From Oscillospiraceae bacterium Marseille-Q3528 (GTDB taxonomy: Bacteria; Bacillota; Clostridia; Lachnospirales; Lachnospiraceae), in assembly GCA_018223385.1 (NCBI GenBank), contig JAGTTR010000011.1:1-64000 (forward strand): a stretch of 64,000 nucleotides of DNA, given 5' to 3'. Of this stretch, positions 29,701-37,724 are shown piece by piece. Under the pieces are notes generated by a model, which did no database searches, was not told the origin of the DNA, and worked only from the letters and a program-made list of their open reading frames with translations. The first letter of the stretch is position 1, and every line of letters begins with the position of its first letter. A program made the translations under genes and the position numbers.

Positions 29701-32700
29701 GAAGTCATAGGTGTACGTCTGCTGTGTGCCGTTGATTATGTTCAGTGTGCCAATCGGGTTATTCATGGGCACGGTGGCCTTATTGATCTGGAAGGTCTTA
29801 TCATCAAAATCCGCGCCGTTCAGCGTAAAGTCCTTTTGGGTCGTGCCGTCGTCAAAGACATAGCCCGCATTCTTTAACTTGATGGTGAAGGAGACAGTCT
29901 TTTCGGTTTCGCCGGCATCGGCGGAATCATAGCGGGCGTTGAGCACCTCATAATCTGTACCCTTAGCCAGCCGAAGCGTAGTACCAGTATAATAGCTGTC
30001 CACGCTCTTAAATGTGATTTTCGTGTTTTCAGGCAGATCTGTCGTTCCGTCGTATGTCTTAATGATGTCGCCGACCGAAGCCGCTACTTTGAGCGGTCGG
30101 ACCGTCCATTGGGCAGACTTGCTTCCGGTATAATCGCCGTTGTCTGTTGCCTTGATGGTCAGCGTACAGGGGCCTACATCGTAGGTGCTATCGCCGCCGG
30201 TAATGGTGAAATCCACATCTTTTTCCAGCGTTTGGCCTTTGTATGTCACGACAAACGTCGGCACACCGGTCGCAGACACAGAATTAAAGGCCGCTTCATT
30301 GCCATAGGGGAATGTGATCTCGGCATTGCTGAGATTCGGCTTGGTGACGGTCAGCTTCTTTTCGGCGCTCTGCACCGTGTAGCCGTCCTTGGTGGCGGTG
30401 AAATAAACGCTGTATTTTCCAATCGTGTTACAAGGCAAGTCTACGACATAGTACCAGCTGGTGCCAATCTTTTGATATTCAGCTTTCCTCTGTCTGTATG
30501 TGGGCATGTTGTTTCCAACGATCTCCCCGGTGTAGATGTATACATCCGCACCACTTGTATTGCAGCCGGCGCAGAGCTGGACGGTCGTGCCGCGCTCCAC
30601 CTTCGGCGGGTTGCCGGTCAGGTTCTTGCCATCGACCTTCAGATTCAGGGTCTTGGAGGTGATGGGCAGGCTATTGATGATAACGTTGTTCAACTGCGAG
30701 TCTTTGACATCATTCGGGGCGTACCACTTGTAAGTGCCATCCGCGCTCGTGACCTTGAAGCCAAGGCGGGTGGGCTGCTGCAAGATGTCCTTCCACTTTG
30801 TGGTATCGGCCAATGTCAATTCACCGATCACAGCGGGATATCCCGACCCGGCAAGGTTCGCTCCCCTGTGGGCAACGACCGCATCAATGCTGACCGTGGT
30901 CGTGTTTTTCGTATTGCTCAAGGTGGTGGTGTTGCTGCCCGCAGCCGCCTTGACCGTCACCGTGCCCTTGATGGAATGGCCGTTCAGGTCAAGTCCCGTG
31001 TCCTGCGTGCCGTCGATGGTATAATCGCCGGTCACGTCGGCCAGCAGCTTAAGGGTCGCGCCGCCGTCTCTGTCTGCGTCAAGGGCCGTCTGCAAATCAG
31101 CAAATCTCCGCTGTAGGCGGTTGTTCAAGGTTGTTTCAGCCACCGCGGGCGCGTTGCAGTAGGGGCAGGCAGTAGCGCTTTTGTCAAAGCCGTTCTTGCC
31201 GCCGTGGCTGCACGACTTTACCACCAGGTCGCAGGTCTGGGAAGCGGCTTCCTCCGGCGTGAGCTGCGTGTCGTCACGGTAGTACGCAAGCCCCGCTTGT
31301 CCGGGAAGCAGATCACCCAATGTGATGCCGTTATTCAGCTGCAGACCGCTTCTCGAAATCTTTCCGCCGTACAGCTCGACTGTGCCGCCCCAAACCTCCA
31401 GTTGGAGCAAAGTGGTATGGTCATTCTCCGGATCAAATACCAGCGTACCGCCGTCCCGCACGGTCACGCCCACCGCGCCGTTGCCGCCGCTGCTGTCAAT
31501 GACCGTCAGTTTACCGGTGCGAACCTGGCTCGTGGGCGTAAGACCGCCGACATTCAAGCTGTACCCGCTCAGACTGTGTCCGTCCAAATCCAGCGTGAGG
31601 GTTTTGCTGACATATGTATCGCTGGGCAGCATCTCGTTTGCCAGCAGTGTAATGGTCGTGCCGTTGGCGGCCTTGTTCAACGCATCGGCGAGGTCGGCCG
31701 TGTAGGTGGTCGTTTCGCCGACCGTTACCTTGGCAACCATTTTTGCTTTGCAGTCCGTGCAAACGCCGTCATCGCCTATATTTTTGTGCGGGCAATGGTA
31801 GCCGCAGATGGGGCAGACGCCGTTTACCAGCACCGACTTTTCTTCGCTCAAGTCTCTGTGTGCGTGGCTTCTGCCGCATTTGCAGTAGGCCATGCCATGC
31901 GCTTCGTCCTGGGTGTAGTTGCATGTATGCGACTTGATCGTGTATGTTCCAGTTCTGAGTTTAAAACCACCGGCGTCCGCAAGACTGCCATCCGCCCTAT
32001 AGAAGGCATGATCCTTGGCTAGCAGATCAAGTGCCTTTTTGTAGACTTCAGCGCCGGGGACTTCGCTGTCCGTGATGGCAATGGCATTACCGGTTTCAGA
32101 AGCGTCAACGTAGAACGTGCCTTTTGTCAGAAGATTGGTCAGCCTCGCTTTGTCGAGTATCGTCAGACCACCGTTCAAGGATACGTTGCCCTGCAAATCC
32201 AGCTCGCCGCCCGTGGCATAGATCGCGGGCTTGCGGCTGTTGCTGCTGTCATAGCCGCCCTGCGCGGAGAGGTCGCCCGTAATCACCAGCTTACCGCCGG
32301 TGAGCGAGATGGCAGGGAAGGCGGTCGCGTTGGAAGCGGTGTTCTGGTTGATCTCGCCCGCGCCCTCGATGCGCAGTGTGCCGCCGGTGACGGTCAGGGG
32401 AACGCCTGCTTCTGCTTCCAGCTTGTGACCGTTCATGTTCAGCGTGAGCGACCCAGCCGCCGACCCGCTGAATGTGATATCCTCGGTCCAATCCTGTCCC
32501 AGCGTTACCGACGTGATAGAAGCGTTATCCGCCGCTGCATCCAGAGCGGCCTGTAACGTGTTGTAGCAACTGTTGTTATTGTCAACGACGATTGCTGCCA
32601 CGCCGCAGTCGCACTTGCCGTTTTCAAAGCTGTGGGTGTGGGGCCTGACCGTTACATTGGTCAGCGTTTTTTCAGTGCTGTTCTGCGCGTTGTCACCTTG

Positions 32701-34176
32701 GTAGAAGGCATAGTTATCTGCCAGCAGGGGCATGAGTGGGCTTGAACTGCTTCCGTTGATGTTCGTAATTGTACCAAACGTGCCGCCGCTGATGGCGATG
32801 GTTCCACCGTTATTACGGAATTTTACATTACCGAACGTACCGCCTGTGATGTTCAGCGTCCCATCGTTGTACCATGTGCCCGCGTGCCCTGTGCCGCCGG
32901 AAACGTTGACGGCTGCGCCATCGCCTACTGTGACGTTACATACCGTGCCGCCGCTGATGGTCACAGTGCCGCTGTTCCCGTTGCAGGTAAGGTTGCCTCC
33001 GTTGTAATCTCCAATCCGGCCGCCCTGAATCGCCAGTGAACCTTTTACAAATTCGAGGTTTTTGATTTTGCCGCAGCTGCCCCCTTGAATGTTATCTACG
33101 ACGGTCAGATTGCCGTTGTAGGAATCAAGGATTCCGCCCTCCTCGTCAGGAACCACATCGCCCACAGTGAGATAATCCACCGTCATGCCGTTCAGGTCGA
33201 GCGTCAAGGTTTTCCTGACGACAGCCATCTGCTCGTCGCCCGCATCGACGTCGCTCCAATTTGTCGTATGGTTTGCCAGCAGCTTGACGGTGTCGCCGTC
33301 CTGCGCCGCGTCCAGCGCCGCAGGGAGGGTTGTGTATGTACCGCCATCCGTGCCATCGGCTCTCGTCACCGAAGCAGCCGCAGGTTCGGTGACCGTGAGT
33401 GCCACGGTTGCTGACCGATCCTCTTCGTAGTTCGTGGTCTCGGCGGTCTTGGCGTAGACATAATATGTGCCGGGGTCGCTGATTGCGGTGTTTTCGTCAA
33501 TCTTGGGCATGGCTTCGCTACCCTCTACGTCAGAAGAGCCCGCCCAGCTTTTTAACGCGGAAGCCAGATAATAATATGTCACCTCGGCGTCTTCCGGAGC
33601 ACCCTCGACAGACAGAAGCGGAAGAAGCTTTTCGCCCGCCGTGCAAGCCGTCTTGGAAAGAGTTACGGTCAGATCGGGATAGGCCTTGTTGATGTTGCCG
33701 CCGATCGTAAACGTTTCTTCGCCCGCCTTGAGCTTGTACTTTACCGCGGCTTCGCCGATTAGCGCGATTTCCACAGTGACGGTATGCCATCCCGCGTCCG
33801 CGGAATCGAACGTCTTCTTGGCGGTAAAGCCCGTTCCTTCTTTGAGTTTGATTTCATTTGTGCCGTCTGTAAATGTCAAGTCGATTGGAATCGTGCCGCC
33901 GTCCGTTGTGCCGTCATAGCCGCGGCCAATGGAATCGGGCTTGCTTACGCACCAGATCTCCGTCTGCGTGTCCTCTCCGGGGATATATGTGCCGCCGCCC
34001 CCTTCTGTCGGGCTTCCGGGGTCTACATAGATCCCACCGCCCTCGCCACCGGTCTCACCGCCGCCGATGACACCGCCCGATATGCTCACGTCCTCTCCCT
34101 CGGCGAAAGCCGTTGTGGGCAGAAGCGTCAGGCAAAGCACGAGCACCATAAATAAGCTCAATACTCGTTTTTTCAT
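26707..34176 (-). CDS. Giant cell-wall surface protein with beta-helix, YDG/MBG-type repeats and sorting signal
   Basis: 2489 residues from the ATG at 34176 (AAAGGAGG 6 bases upstream; the in-frame ATG at 34236 has no such site and would spoil the signal peptide MKKRVLSLFMVLVLCL). After a Gly-rich segment and one YDG-like unit, the first half has repeated units beginning LQAALDAA/LADALNKAA followed by TLLA and many short Gly/Asn-rich strands (SGGTF, NGGTI), a beta-helix-like pattern. A Cys/His cluster (CPICGYHCPHK, CTDCK, CNYTQ, CKCGRSHAH) lies within it. The second half has repeated YDGTT units (TYDGTTDLP, PYDGTTNAN) and beta-sandwich repeats. A bacterial repeat near the end precedes STGDSSNLPLW, a hydrophobic helix and KRKRAR, a cell-wall sorting signal. 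No ligand can be named. Confidence 0.88.
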   Translation of the reverse strand: MKKRVLSLFMVLVLCLTLLPTTAFAEGEDVSISGGVIGGGETGGEGGGIYVDPGSPTEGGGGTYIPGEDTQTEIWCVSKPDSIGRGYDGTTDGGTIPIDLTFTDGTNEIKLKEGTGFTAKKTFDSADAGWHTVTVEIALIGEAAVKYKLKAGEETFTIGGNINKAYPDLTVTLSKTACTAGEKLLPLLSVEGAPEDAEVTYYYLASALKSWAGSSDVEGSEAMPKIDENTAISDPGTYYVYAKTAETTNYEEDRSATVALTVTEPAAASVTRADGTDGGTYTTLPAALDAAQDGDTVKLLANHTTNWSDVDAGDEQMAVVRKTLTLDLNGMTVDYLTVGDVVPDEEGGILDSYNGNLTVVDNIQGGSCGKIKNLEFVKGSLAIQGGRIGDYNGGNLTCNGNSGTVTISGGTVCNVTVGDGAAVNVSGGTGHAGTWYNDGTLNITGGTFGNVKFRNNGGTIAISGGTFGTITNINGSSSSPLMPLLADNYAFYQGDNAQNSTEKTLTNVTVRPHTHSFENGKCDCGVAAIVVDNNNSCYNTLQAALDAAADNASITSVTLGQDWTEDITFSGSAAGSLTLNMNGHKLEAEAGVPLTVTGGTLRIEGAGEINQNTASNATAFPAISLTGGKLVITGDLSAQGGYDSSNSRKPAIYATGGELDLQGNVSLNGGLTILDKARLTNLLTKGTFYVDASETGNAIAITDSEVPGAEVYKKALDLLAKDHAFYRADGSLADAGGFKLRTGTYTIKSHTCNYTQDEAHGMAYCKCGRSHAHRDLSEEKSVLVNGVCPICGYHCPHKNIGDDGVCTDCKAKMVAKVTVGETTTYTADLADALNKAANGTTITLLANEMLPSDTYVSKTLTLDLDGHSLSGYSLNVGGLTPTSQVRTGKLTVIDSSGGNGAVGVTVRDGGTLVFDPENDHTTLLQLEVWGGTVELYGGKISRSGLQLNNGITLGDLLPGQAGLAYYRDDTQLTPEEAASQTCDLVVKSCSHGGKNGFDKSATACPYCNAPAVAETTLNNRLQRRFADLQTALDADRDGGATLKLLADVTGDYTIDGTQDTGLDLNGHSIKGTVTVKAAAGSNTTTLSNTKNTTTVSIDAVVAHRGANLAGSGYPAVIGELTLADTTKWKDILQQPTRLGFKVTSADGTYKWYAPNDVKDSQLNNVIINSLPITSKTLNLKVDGKNLTGNPPKVERGTTVQLCAGCNTSGADVYIYTGEIVGNNMPTYRQRKAEYQKIGTSWYYVVDLPCNTIGKYSVYFTATKDGYTVQSAEKKLTVTKPNLSNAEITFPYGNEAAFNSVSATGVPTFVVTYKGQTLEKDVDFTITGGDSTYDVGPCTLTIKATDNGDYTGSKSAQWTVRPLKVAASVGDIIKTYDGTTDLPENTKITFKSVDSYYTGTTLRLAKGTDYEVLNARYDSADAGETEKTVSFTIKLKNAGYVFDDGTTQKDFTLNGADFDDKTFQINKATVPMNNPIGTLNIINGTQQTYTYDFNNILPGLPGGKYGTISYGQADISLVSQSGYYYDETIVEFKKGKLILAQFYAKDGKMTGKIGTVKVNVTTTNYADFQLKLVLNAVDQIKPEPDGTITATLITYGDTLSKSEISGKMKDPNTGDAVNGTFAWTDGTITPNAGDYEADWTFTPAAGYEKYATATGTVTVKVNKADPTFNAPTAQENLTYTGQEQALITAGSVTDYGPTMQYSLTENGTYSQNIPTGTDAGTYTVWYRVIGDDNHNDTTPASVEVRIGKKPLTITGVTAASKPYDGTTNANISSVTFDNVTLNRGTDYTVTASFDDAGVGNDKHITATVTLMEQAAKNYALEQSSFPTTGSIIKATAPDFTKETALTIVNGYEKTYTVTLPTLPTLETPKEYGAPTYELGDIKLNAGYYTGGAKVENGELTLPIQKNDVETTGSVGTVTVVIKSANYEDITLTVNVSAKNRITPTGTPTLSKNAIIYGDALNTIALSGKLHDNVNNVDVDGTFEWVDGTHIPVVGNGTYAAEWIFEPTDTEKYLTVSGRSNITVEKARQYGKLSMAGYTYGKTPSTPTLTDQTGDLNAQVTYSYAAADSGSVQTWDISNPPALNAGTYRMYASIGDTDNYYGFEAVYCEFVVAKATPTYTVPTGLTAKYGQTLADVTLPDGWSWMDSSESVGGASTAAKTFQAKFTPKDTENYNTVENIELEVTVNKADGGNLKTVELEQKYTDASDHTYTPDWAGLPAGQDWTFSSEASIVLPKQDFAADGNLLTYAISGGKAGDKITLILKASCDNYEDFTITLNVTLTEKDDQKPLTITGNTSVIYGEKLTLTTTGGSGMGAVTYRIDNAISTGEATIDPNTGVLTPVKVGSVSVIATKAGDNNYNDVTSAPFVLMIKPATPTGEPKYTIKATAGAGGSISPSGNVSVREGGDQTFTITPDKGYAVANVKIDGKSIGAVKSYTFENVSSPHTIEAIFVKGTASASTGDSSNLPLWSALLLASTLALAGAVHLKRKRAR

Positions 34177-34241
34177 AAGATCCTCCTTTAGAATATACAT
34201 ATAGGGTTTATATCCAGCCCGTTCAAGCACAGGCACAGCTT

Positions 34242-36605
34242 TTATAGGTCATCCGGAATGAGCCGCAGCTTTTTCGCGGCGGTCTTGGCCTCCGCCCGGC
34301 GCTTCACGTTCAGCTTGTCGAGGATGTGGCTGACGTGGGTCTTCACGGTCGGCAGCTTCACATCCATGATCTGCGCGATCTCGGCGTTGGACTTGTCCGC
34401 GCAGAGCAGATGCAGAATTTGCAGCTCCGTGGGCGTCAACTCCTCACCGGGGGCAAGGCGGGGTTCGAGGAAATGCGGGTAGAATGCCGCCTGCTTCCGT
34501 ACCGCCGCCATTATCTGCTTATACCACTTTTTGTCGCCATCCCAGTCCAGTGCCTCCAGCAGCGGCAACACTGCCGTGCCGTATACGCTGACGGTGCGGA
34601 TGAAGCGGTACTCCGCCGCCGCATCCAGCGCCGCCGTCAATCGCTCGCGCCACCGCTCGTCCTTCTTGCGGTACAGGGCAATGGCAGTCAGGACATTCAA
34701 GTGAATGCCGTCGATGATGCGGGCGCAGTTTTGGACATACGGCTCCAGCGGGGCAAGCGTCAGCTGCACCGTGTCCGGCCTGCCGTCCTCCAGCTCCACC
34801 ATGGCCTGGGTGAGATACTGGTAGCGCCGCATGACGTTCAGGTGCGTCAGCTCCCGCGGGGCTTTTTCCCGATACCACGCGTCCGCCGCGTCAAGGTTGC
34901 CGGTGTGCATGTCAATACGGCAGAGCATGGCGTCCATATTGGGCAGAAAGCGTGTCAAACCGCGCTCGGCAAAGCATTCACGGAGCACCTCGATGGTGCG
35001 CCGCGCGTCGGCGGGCTGTCCGCTTGCCAGCTGGCTGCGGGCCAGCAGTCCACTGACGGCGAACTCCATGTCCGGCGTGCCGCGGTTGCGGACCTCGTTC
35101 AACTGTGGGAGAAGGGACAGCATTCGACCGGCCACGTCCTCCCCCTTTTCAAACTTGCTCTCGGCGATGGCGCAGTCCGCAAGACCCACGCCGTCCCGCC
35201 CCAGCACCGCCTCCACGGGGAGACGGAGGGTTTTGTAGAGCAGGTCGTCCTTTTTGCTCCACGGGGAAAAGTCCTTGCCGCCGTTCATGATGCTGGGCAG
35301 CGCGCTTGTGACGGAGAAGGACGGCAGCGTCACTTCCTTGTTCATCAGCAGCCGGAACACGGCGGGAATGGTTTCCGTCAGACCGTTCACGCCCCGCTGG
35401 GGGAGAGAAATGTCCAGCCATGCAAGGCGGCTGCGGGCCTGCTTTCCGGCGGCGTCCTGCCTGCCGCAGCGCTCGGCAAATGCTTGCAGCTCGCCGTACC
35501 AGCGCTCCGAGCCTGCGTAGTCCATCGCCAGCGCGCAGAGCATGCTCATGCCCTGCATCAGCGAGGGAGAGGCGAGAATTTCCGCCTCCGGCAGGCTGCG
35601 GTAGTATTTTTCCATCTCGGCATAGTGACCCATGCCGGGGTGGAGTTCTGCATTGCGCACCAGCAGCTCGGAGACCTTGGCATGGTCGCCGCCCCTGGTA
35701 TAGCAGTCCAGCGCGCTGGAGAAGTCCTCCTTTAACTCATAGTAAAGCCCGCCGCGGCTGAGTAGCGCGCGGCGCTTTTCCTCGGTATACTCCCGTTCCA
35801 TCTCCCAGCGGAGAAAAGCTCGGAAACCCGACCAGAAGTGGAAGCGCTGGCAGTCGTCGTAGCGCAGCATAGTGGTGTATCGAAGAAGCCAGTCCAGCCG
35901 TTCGCCGGCATGGGGATCGCCGCTGACCATCCGCGCCATTTCCAGGTCAAAGCTTTCAAAGGGAGCCAGCTCCAACAGGAAGCGCCGCACCGGCAGGTCA
36001 AAGCGCCGGTAGATGGCGGTCTCAAAGTAGAGGAACACCTCGTGGAACACCCGCGCCACCAGCTCCGGTGTCCACGGCTTGTCTGGGGACATGCACCGCG
36101 CCGTGATGGCCACACCCAGCGGATAGCCCACGGATTCTTTCAAAATTCCGTCGATCTCGCTATCTGTTACATTTGCTCCCGAAAGCTGAAACAGTCGCCG
36201 CACATCGTCCGCGTCAAAAAGCAGGTCGTCGGCCTCCAGCACCGTCATCAGCCCCGTATACTGAAACGCCGTCAGGCAGCCGGGTGGCACACCGCGCGAG
36301 AGCAGCACGAAATGGCGCTCCGGACTTGAGCGAATCAATTCGCAAAGAGCCTGCTGCCCGGCTTCCTCCTGCATGAGCTGAAGATCGTCAATCAGCAGAA
36401 TGTCCCAATCCTGCGCTGACGGTGGGATCGCGCAGTCTGGGTCTGCCGCGCTTTGCCGCAGCACATTCCGCCCGCGCAGCAGCGCGTCCGCCAGCACAGT
36501 CTTTCCAAAGCCGCAGGGCGCGCTGAAAAAAAAGACTCTGCCATGCGCCATGAAGCTGTCAAACCGTTTCTGAACGGAGGGCTTTATGATGATATTTTCG
36601 GTCAT
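34242..36605 (-). CDS. MalT/LAL-type LuxR transcriptional regulator
   Basis: 787 residues from the ATG at 36605 (GGGAGG 6 bases upstream). Walker A APCGFGKT at 29-36, Walker B-like ILLIDDLQLM, a winged-helix region, a long helical repeat region (TPR-like) in the middle, and a C-terminal LuxR helix-turn-helix (LTPTELQILHLLC, SNAEIAQIMDVKLPTVKTH). Such signal-sensing ATPases (STAND class) activate transcription on ligand binding. The gene ends 65 bases before the giant surface protein on the same strand, so it is likely its dedicated activator or is co-transcribed with it (inference). Confidence 0.85.
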   Translation of the reverse strand: MTENIIIKPSVQKRFDSFMAHGRVFFFSAPCGFGKTVLADALLRGRNVLRQSAADPDCAIPPSAQDWDILLIDDLQLMQEEAGQQALCELIRSSPERHFVLLSRGVPPGCLTAFQYTGLMTVLEADDLLFDADDVRRLFQLSGANVTDSEIDGILKESVGYPLGVAITARCMSPDKPWTPELVARVFHEVFLYFETAIYRRFDLPVRRFLLELAPFESFDLEMARMVSGDPHAGERLDWLLRYTTMLRYDDCQRFHFWSGFRAFLRWEMEREYTEEKRRALLSRGGLYYELKEDFSSALDCYTRGGDHAKVSELLVRNAELHPGMGHYAEMEKYYRSLPEAEILASPSLMQGMSMLCALAMDYAGSERWYGELQAFAERCGRQDAAGKQARSRLAWLDISLPQRGVNGLTETIPAVFRLLMNKEVTLPSFSVTSALPSIMNGGKDFSPWSKKDDLLYKTLRLPVEAVLGRDGVGLADCAIAESKFEKGEDVAGRMLSLLPQLNEVRNRGTPDMEFAVSGLLARSQLASGQPADARRTIEVLRECFAERGLTRFLPNMDAMLCRIDMHTGNLDAADAWYREKAPRELTHLNVMRRYQYLTQAMVELEDGRPDTVQLTLAPLEPYVQNCARIIDGIHLNVLTAIALYRKKDERWRERLTAALDAAAEYRFIRTVSVYGTAVLPLLEALDWDGDKKWYKQIMAAVRKQAAFYPHFLEPRLAPGEELTPTELQILHLLCADKSNAEIAQIMDVKLPTVKTHVSHILDKLNVKRRAEAKTAAKKLRLIPDDL

Positions 36606-36768
36606 GTCTTCCCTCCCTTTGATACAGTGCGAGATTGTCATAAGCCTTTTGCCACCTATCTCAAATTATATTATACGCGGCTGTTCTGAAATGTAAATCA
36701 TCCCAAAGGATGAGACGCGCTGCATAGCAAACGGCTGTGCAGGCCAGCATTTCGTGAGGTGAAAAAGA

Positions 36769-36809
36769 AATCGCACAGCATCAGGCCAAAATGCCTGCGC
36801 TGTGCGATT
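36769..36809 (-). terminator. Strong hairpin terminator in the island edge region
   Basis: Stem AATCGCACAGC with CAGGC inner step, paired with its complement. The minus strand continues TTTCTTTTTC. It follows the tail of an unidentified gene (frame ending SPVTQ at about 36840). The remainder of the gap 36606-36848 shows an AT-rich stretch that may hold the regulator promoter, and nothing else recognisable. Confidence 0.75.
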
Positions 36810-36847
36810 CGGTGTTTACTTATAAAGTCTTGTCACTTCTTACTGTG

Positions 36848-36964
36848 TCACAGGAGAATCAAAATTAAAGTCGCGGCGCAATGCGGCCTGCCCATGTTCT
36901 GTGTGATATTCGTCTTCAAAAATCCGTATTCTTCTTCCGGGTTATGAAAGCCAATCACATGCAT
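36848..36964 (-). pseudogene. N-terminal fragment of a NADAR-like protein
   Basis: Open frame of 38 codons whose ATG overlaps the previous stop (TGATG), a sign of translational coupling. The first 16 residues MHVIGFHNPEEEYGFL match the start of NADAR/YbiA-type proteins (normally followed by SNWY). The sequence then changes to unrelated residues at about 36915, where another frame gives the tail of an unidentified gene ending DSPVTQ. NADAR proteins remove ADP-ribose from nucleic acid, so this fragment next to a DUF3990 fragment is suggestive. The identification rests on a short match. Confidence 0.5.
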
Positions 36965-37386
36965 CACACCATGCCTACTTTCTGCACTGCCAGATCCAAT
37001 TCCATATCATGAAGCCCATAATATGCTTTTTTCAGAAAATTTAATGGAATCTTTTTTATAATTTCCGCACTTGGCATATTATAATACCACTGATAGTATG
37101 CATAGAACTCTCCGATCCAATCCGGCATAAACCCTTCCAGTGCTTTCCCCGGTTTTAATACATACTTTTCTGTTTCAACGAAATAATTCCAAAGCTCTTT
37201 TGCATCCATCGTATTCACATACGCCTTCGCTTCATCAATGCTTAACCTGGTTTTACTTGTCATGTAAGCATTGATGAAATCCTCTGTATCTTTATCCGGG
37301 AATTCCTGTGACACCAAATCAAACAATTTCCCTTGATTTTCTACCACATCCTCCAAATAGACATCTGCATAAGCCCGCATCACCAT
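36964..37386 (-). CDS. Small acidic protein of unknown function in a DUF3990 cassette
   Basis: 140 residues from the second ATG (AAAGG 6 bases upstream). No family recognised with confidence. It contains KLFDLVSQEFPDKDTEDFI, SKTRLSIDEAKAYVNTMDA, and aromatic clusters FYAYYQWYYNMPSAE and KKAYYGLHDMELDLAV. There is no signal peptide or TM segment. It lies between a DUF3990-type fragment and a NADAR-like fragment with 9-base and overlapping junctions, so I expect it belongs to the same operon, perhaps as partner or antidote of the DUF3990 protein (inference). Confidence 0.65.
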   Translation of the reverse strand: MVMRAYADVYLEDVVENQGKLFDLVSQEFPDKDTEDFINAYMTSKTRLSIDEAKAYVNTMDAKELWNYFVETEKYVLKPGKALEGFMPDWIGEFYAYYQWYYNMPSAEIIKKIPLNFLKKAYYGLHDMELDLAVQKVGMV

Positions 37387-37395
37387 CACCATCCT

Positions 37396-37701
37396 TTAAA
37401 GCAAGGTACTGAACACTTTTGTTACTTTATTTGCATCTGAATCAACCAGTGCTCGCATATTTCTTCTTGCTACAATATCACGCTGATTATACCTGTCGTT
37501 AAATTCTGCATAATCAACAGCAGTCAGTCCATTCTCTATTTCCTTTAGCTGTGCATATGCCCACTCTGATTTCACACAATACTGAATGCCCAATCCACCA
37601 AGAGAAAGCAATTCCTCCAAAATATCCACATCAATATTATCTCTCACAAATTCTTTTGCGATGTAAAAATACGAGGCATCTGCACGCCAGCCTTTGATCA
37701 C
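37396..37701 (-). pseudogene. C-terminal fragment of a DUF3990 protein
   Basis: 101 residues from a GTG; the frame is open a little further upstream (DIDTSGYDVIKGWRADASYF) and overlaps the hsdM stop. The pattern GYDVIKGWRADASYFYIA, LLSLGGLGIQYCVKSEWAY is the C-terminal half of DUF3990, a family related to ADP-ribosyltransferase-fold toxins. The N-terminal half that would carry the substrate site is missing, so it is probably non-functional. It lies immediately after the hsdM stop codon. Confidence 0.6.
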
Positions 37702-37724
37702 ATCATATCCACTGGTATCAATGT

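Larger units (their letters stand above)
23535..36917. mobile_element. Decayed serine-recombinase element carrying sortase, giant surface protein and regulator
   Basis: Left limit: the point where the integrase frame breaks. Right limit: the point where the NADAR-like frame breaks (about 36915). Contents in order are a small protein, two damaged recombinases, a damaged sortase, the 2489-residue surface protein, the MalT-like regulator and a tail of about 23 codons of an unidentified gene ending in SPVTQ. The exact ends and any target duplication are not visible, and the two flanking genes differ, so a deletion accompanied or followed insertion. Confidence 0.6.

Noticed and set aside
26626-29877. 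Long plus-strand open frames of 505 and 554 codons
   Set aside because: They are antisense to the giant surface-protein gene, have no good ribosome sites or recognisable domains, and arise from its high-GC repeated codons.
36769-36809. Hairpin first taken for an attachment site
   Set aside because: It has a perfect stem followed by a T run on the minus strand, so a terminator is the simpler reading.
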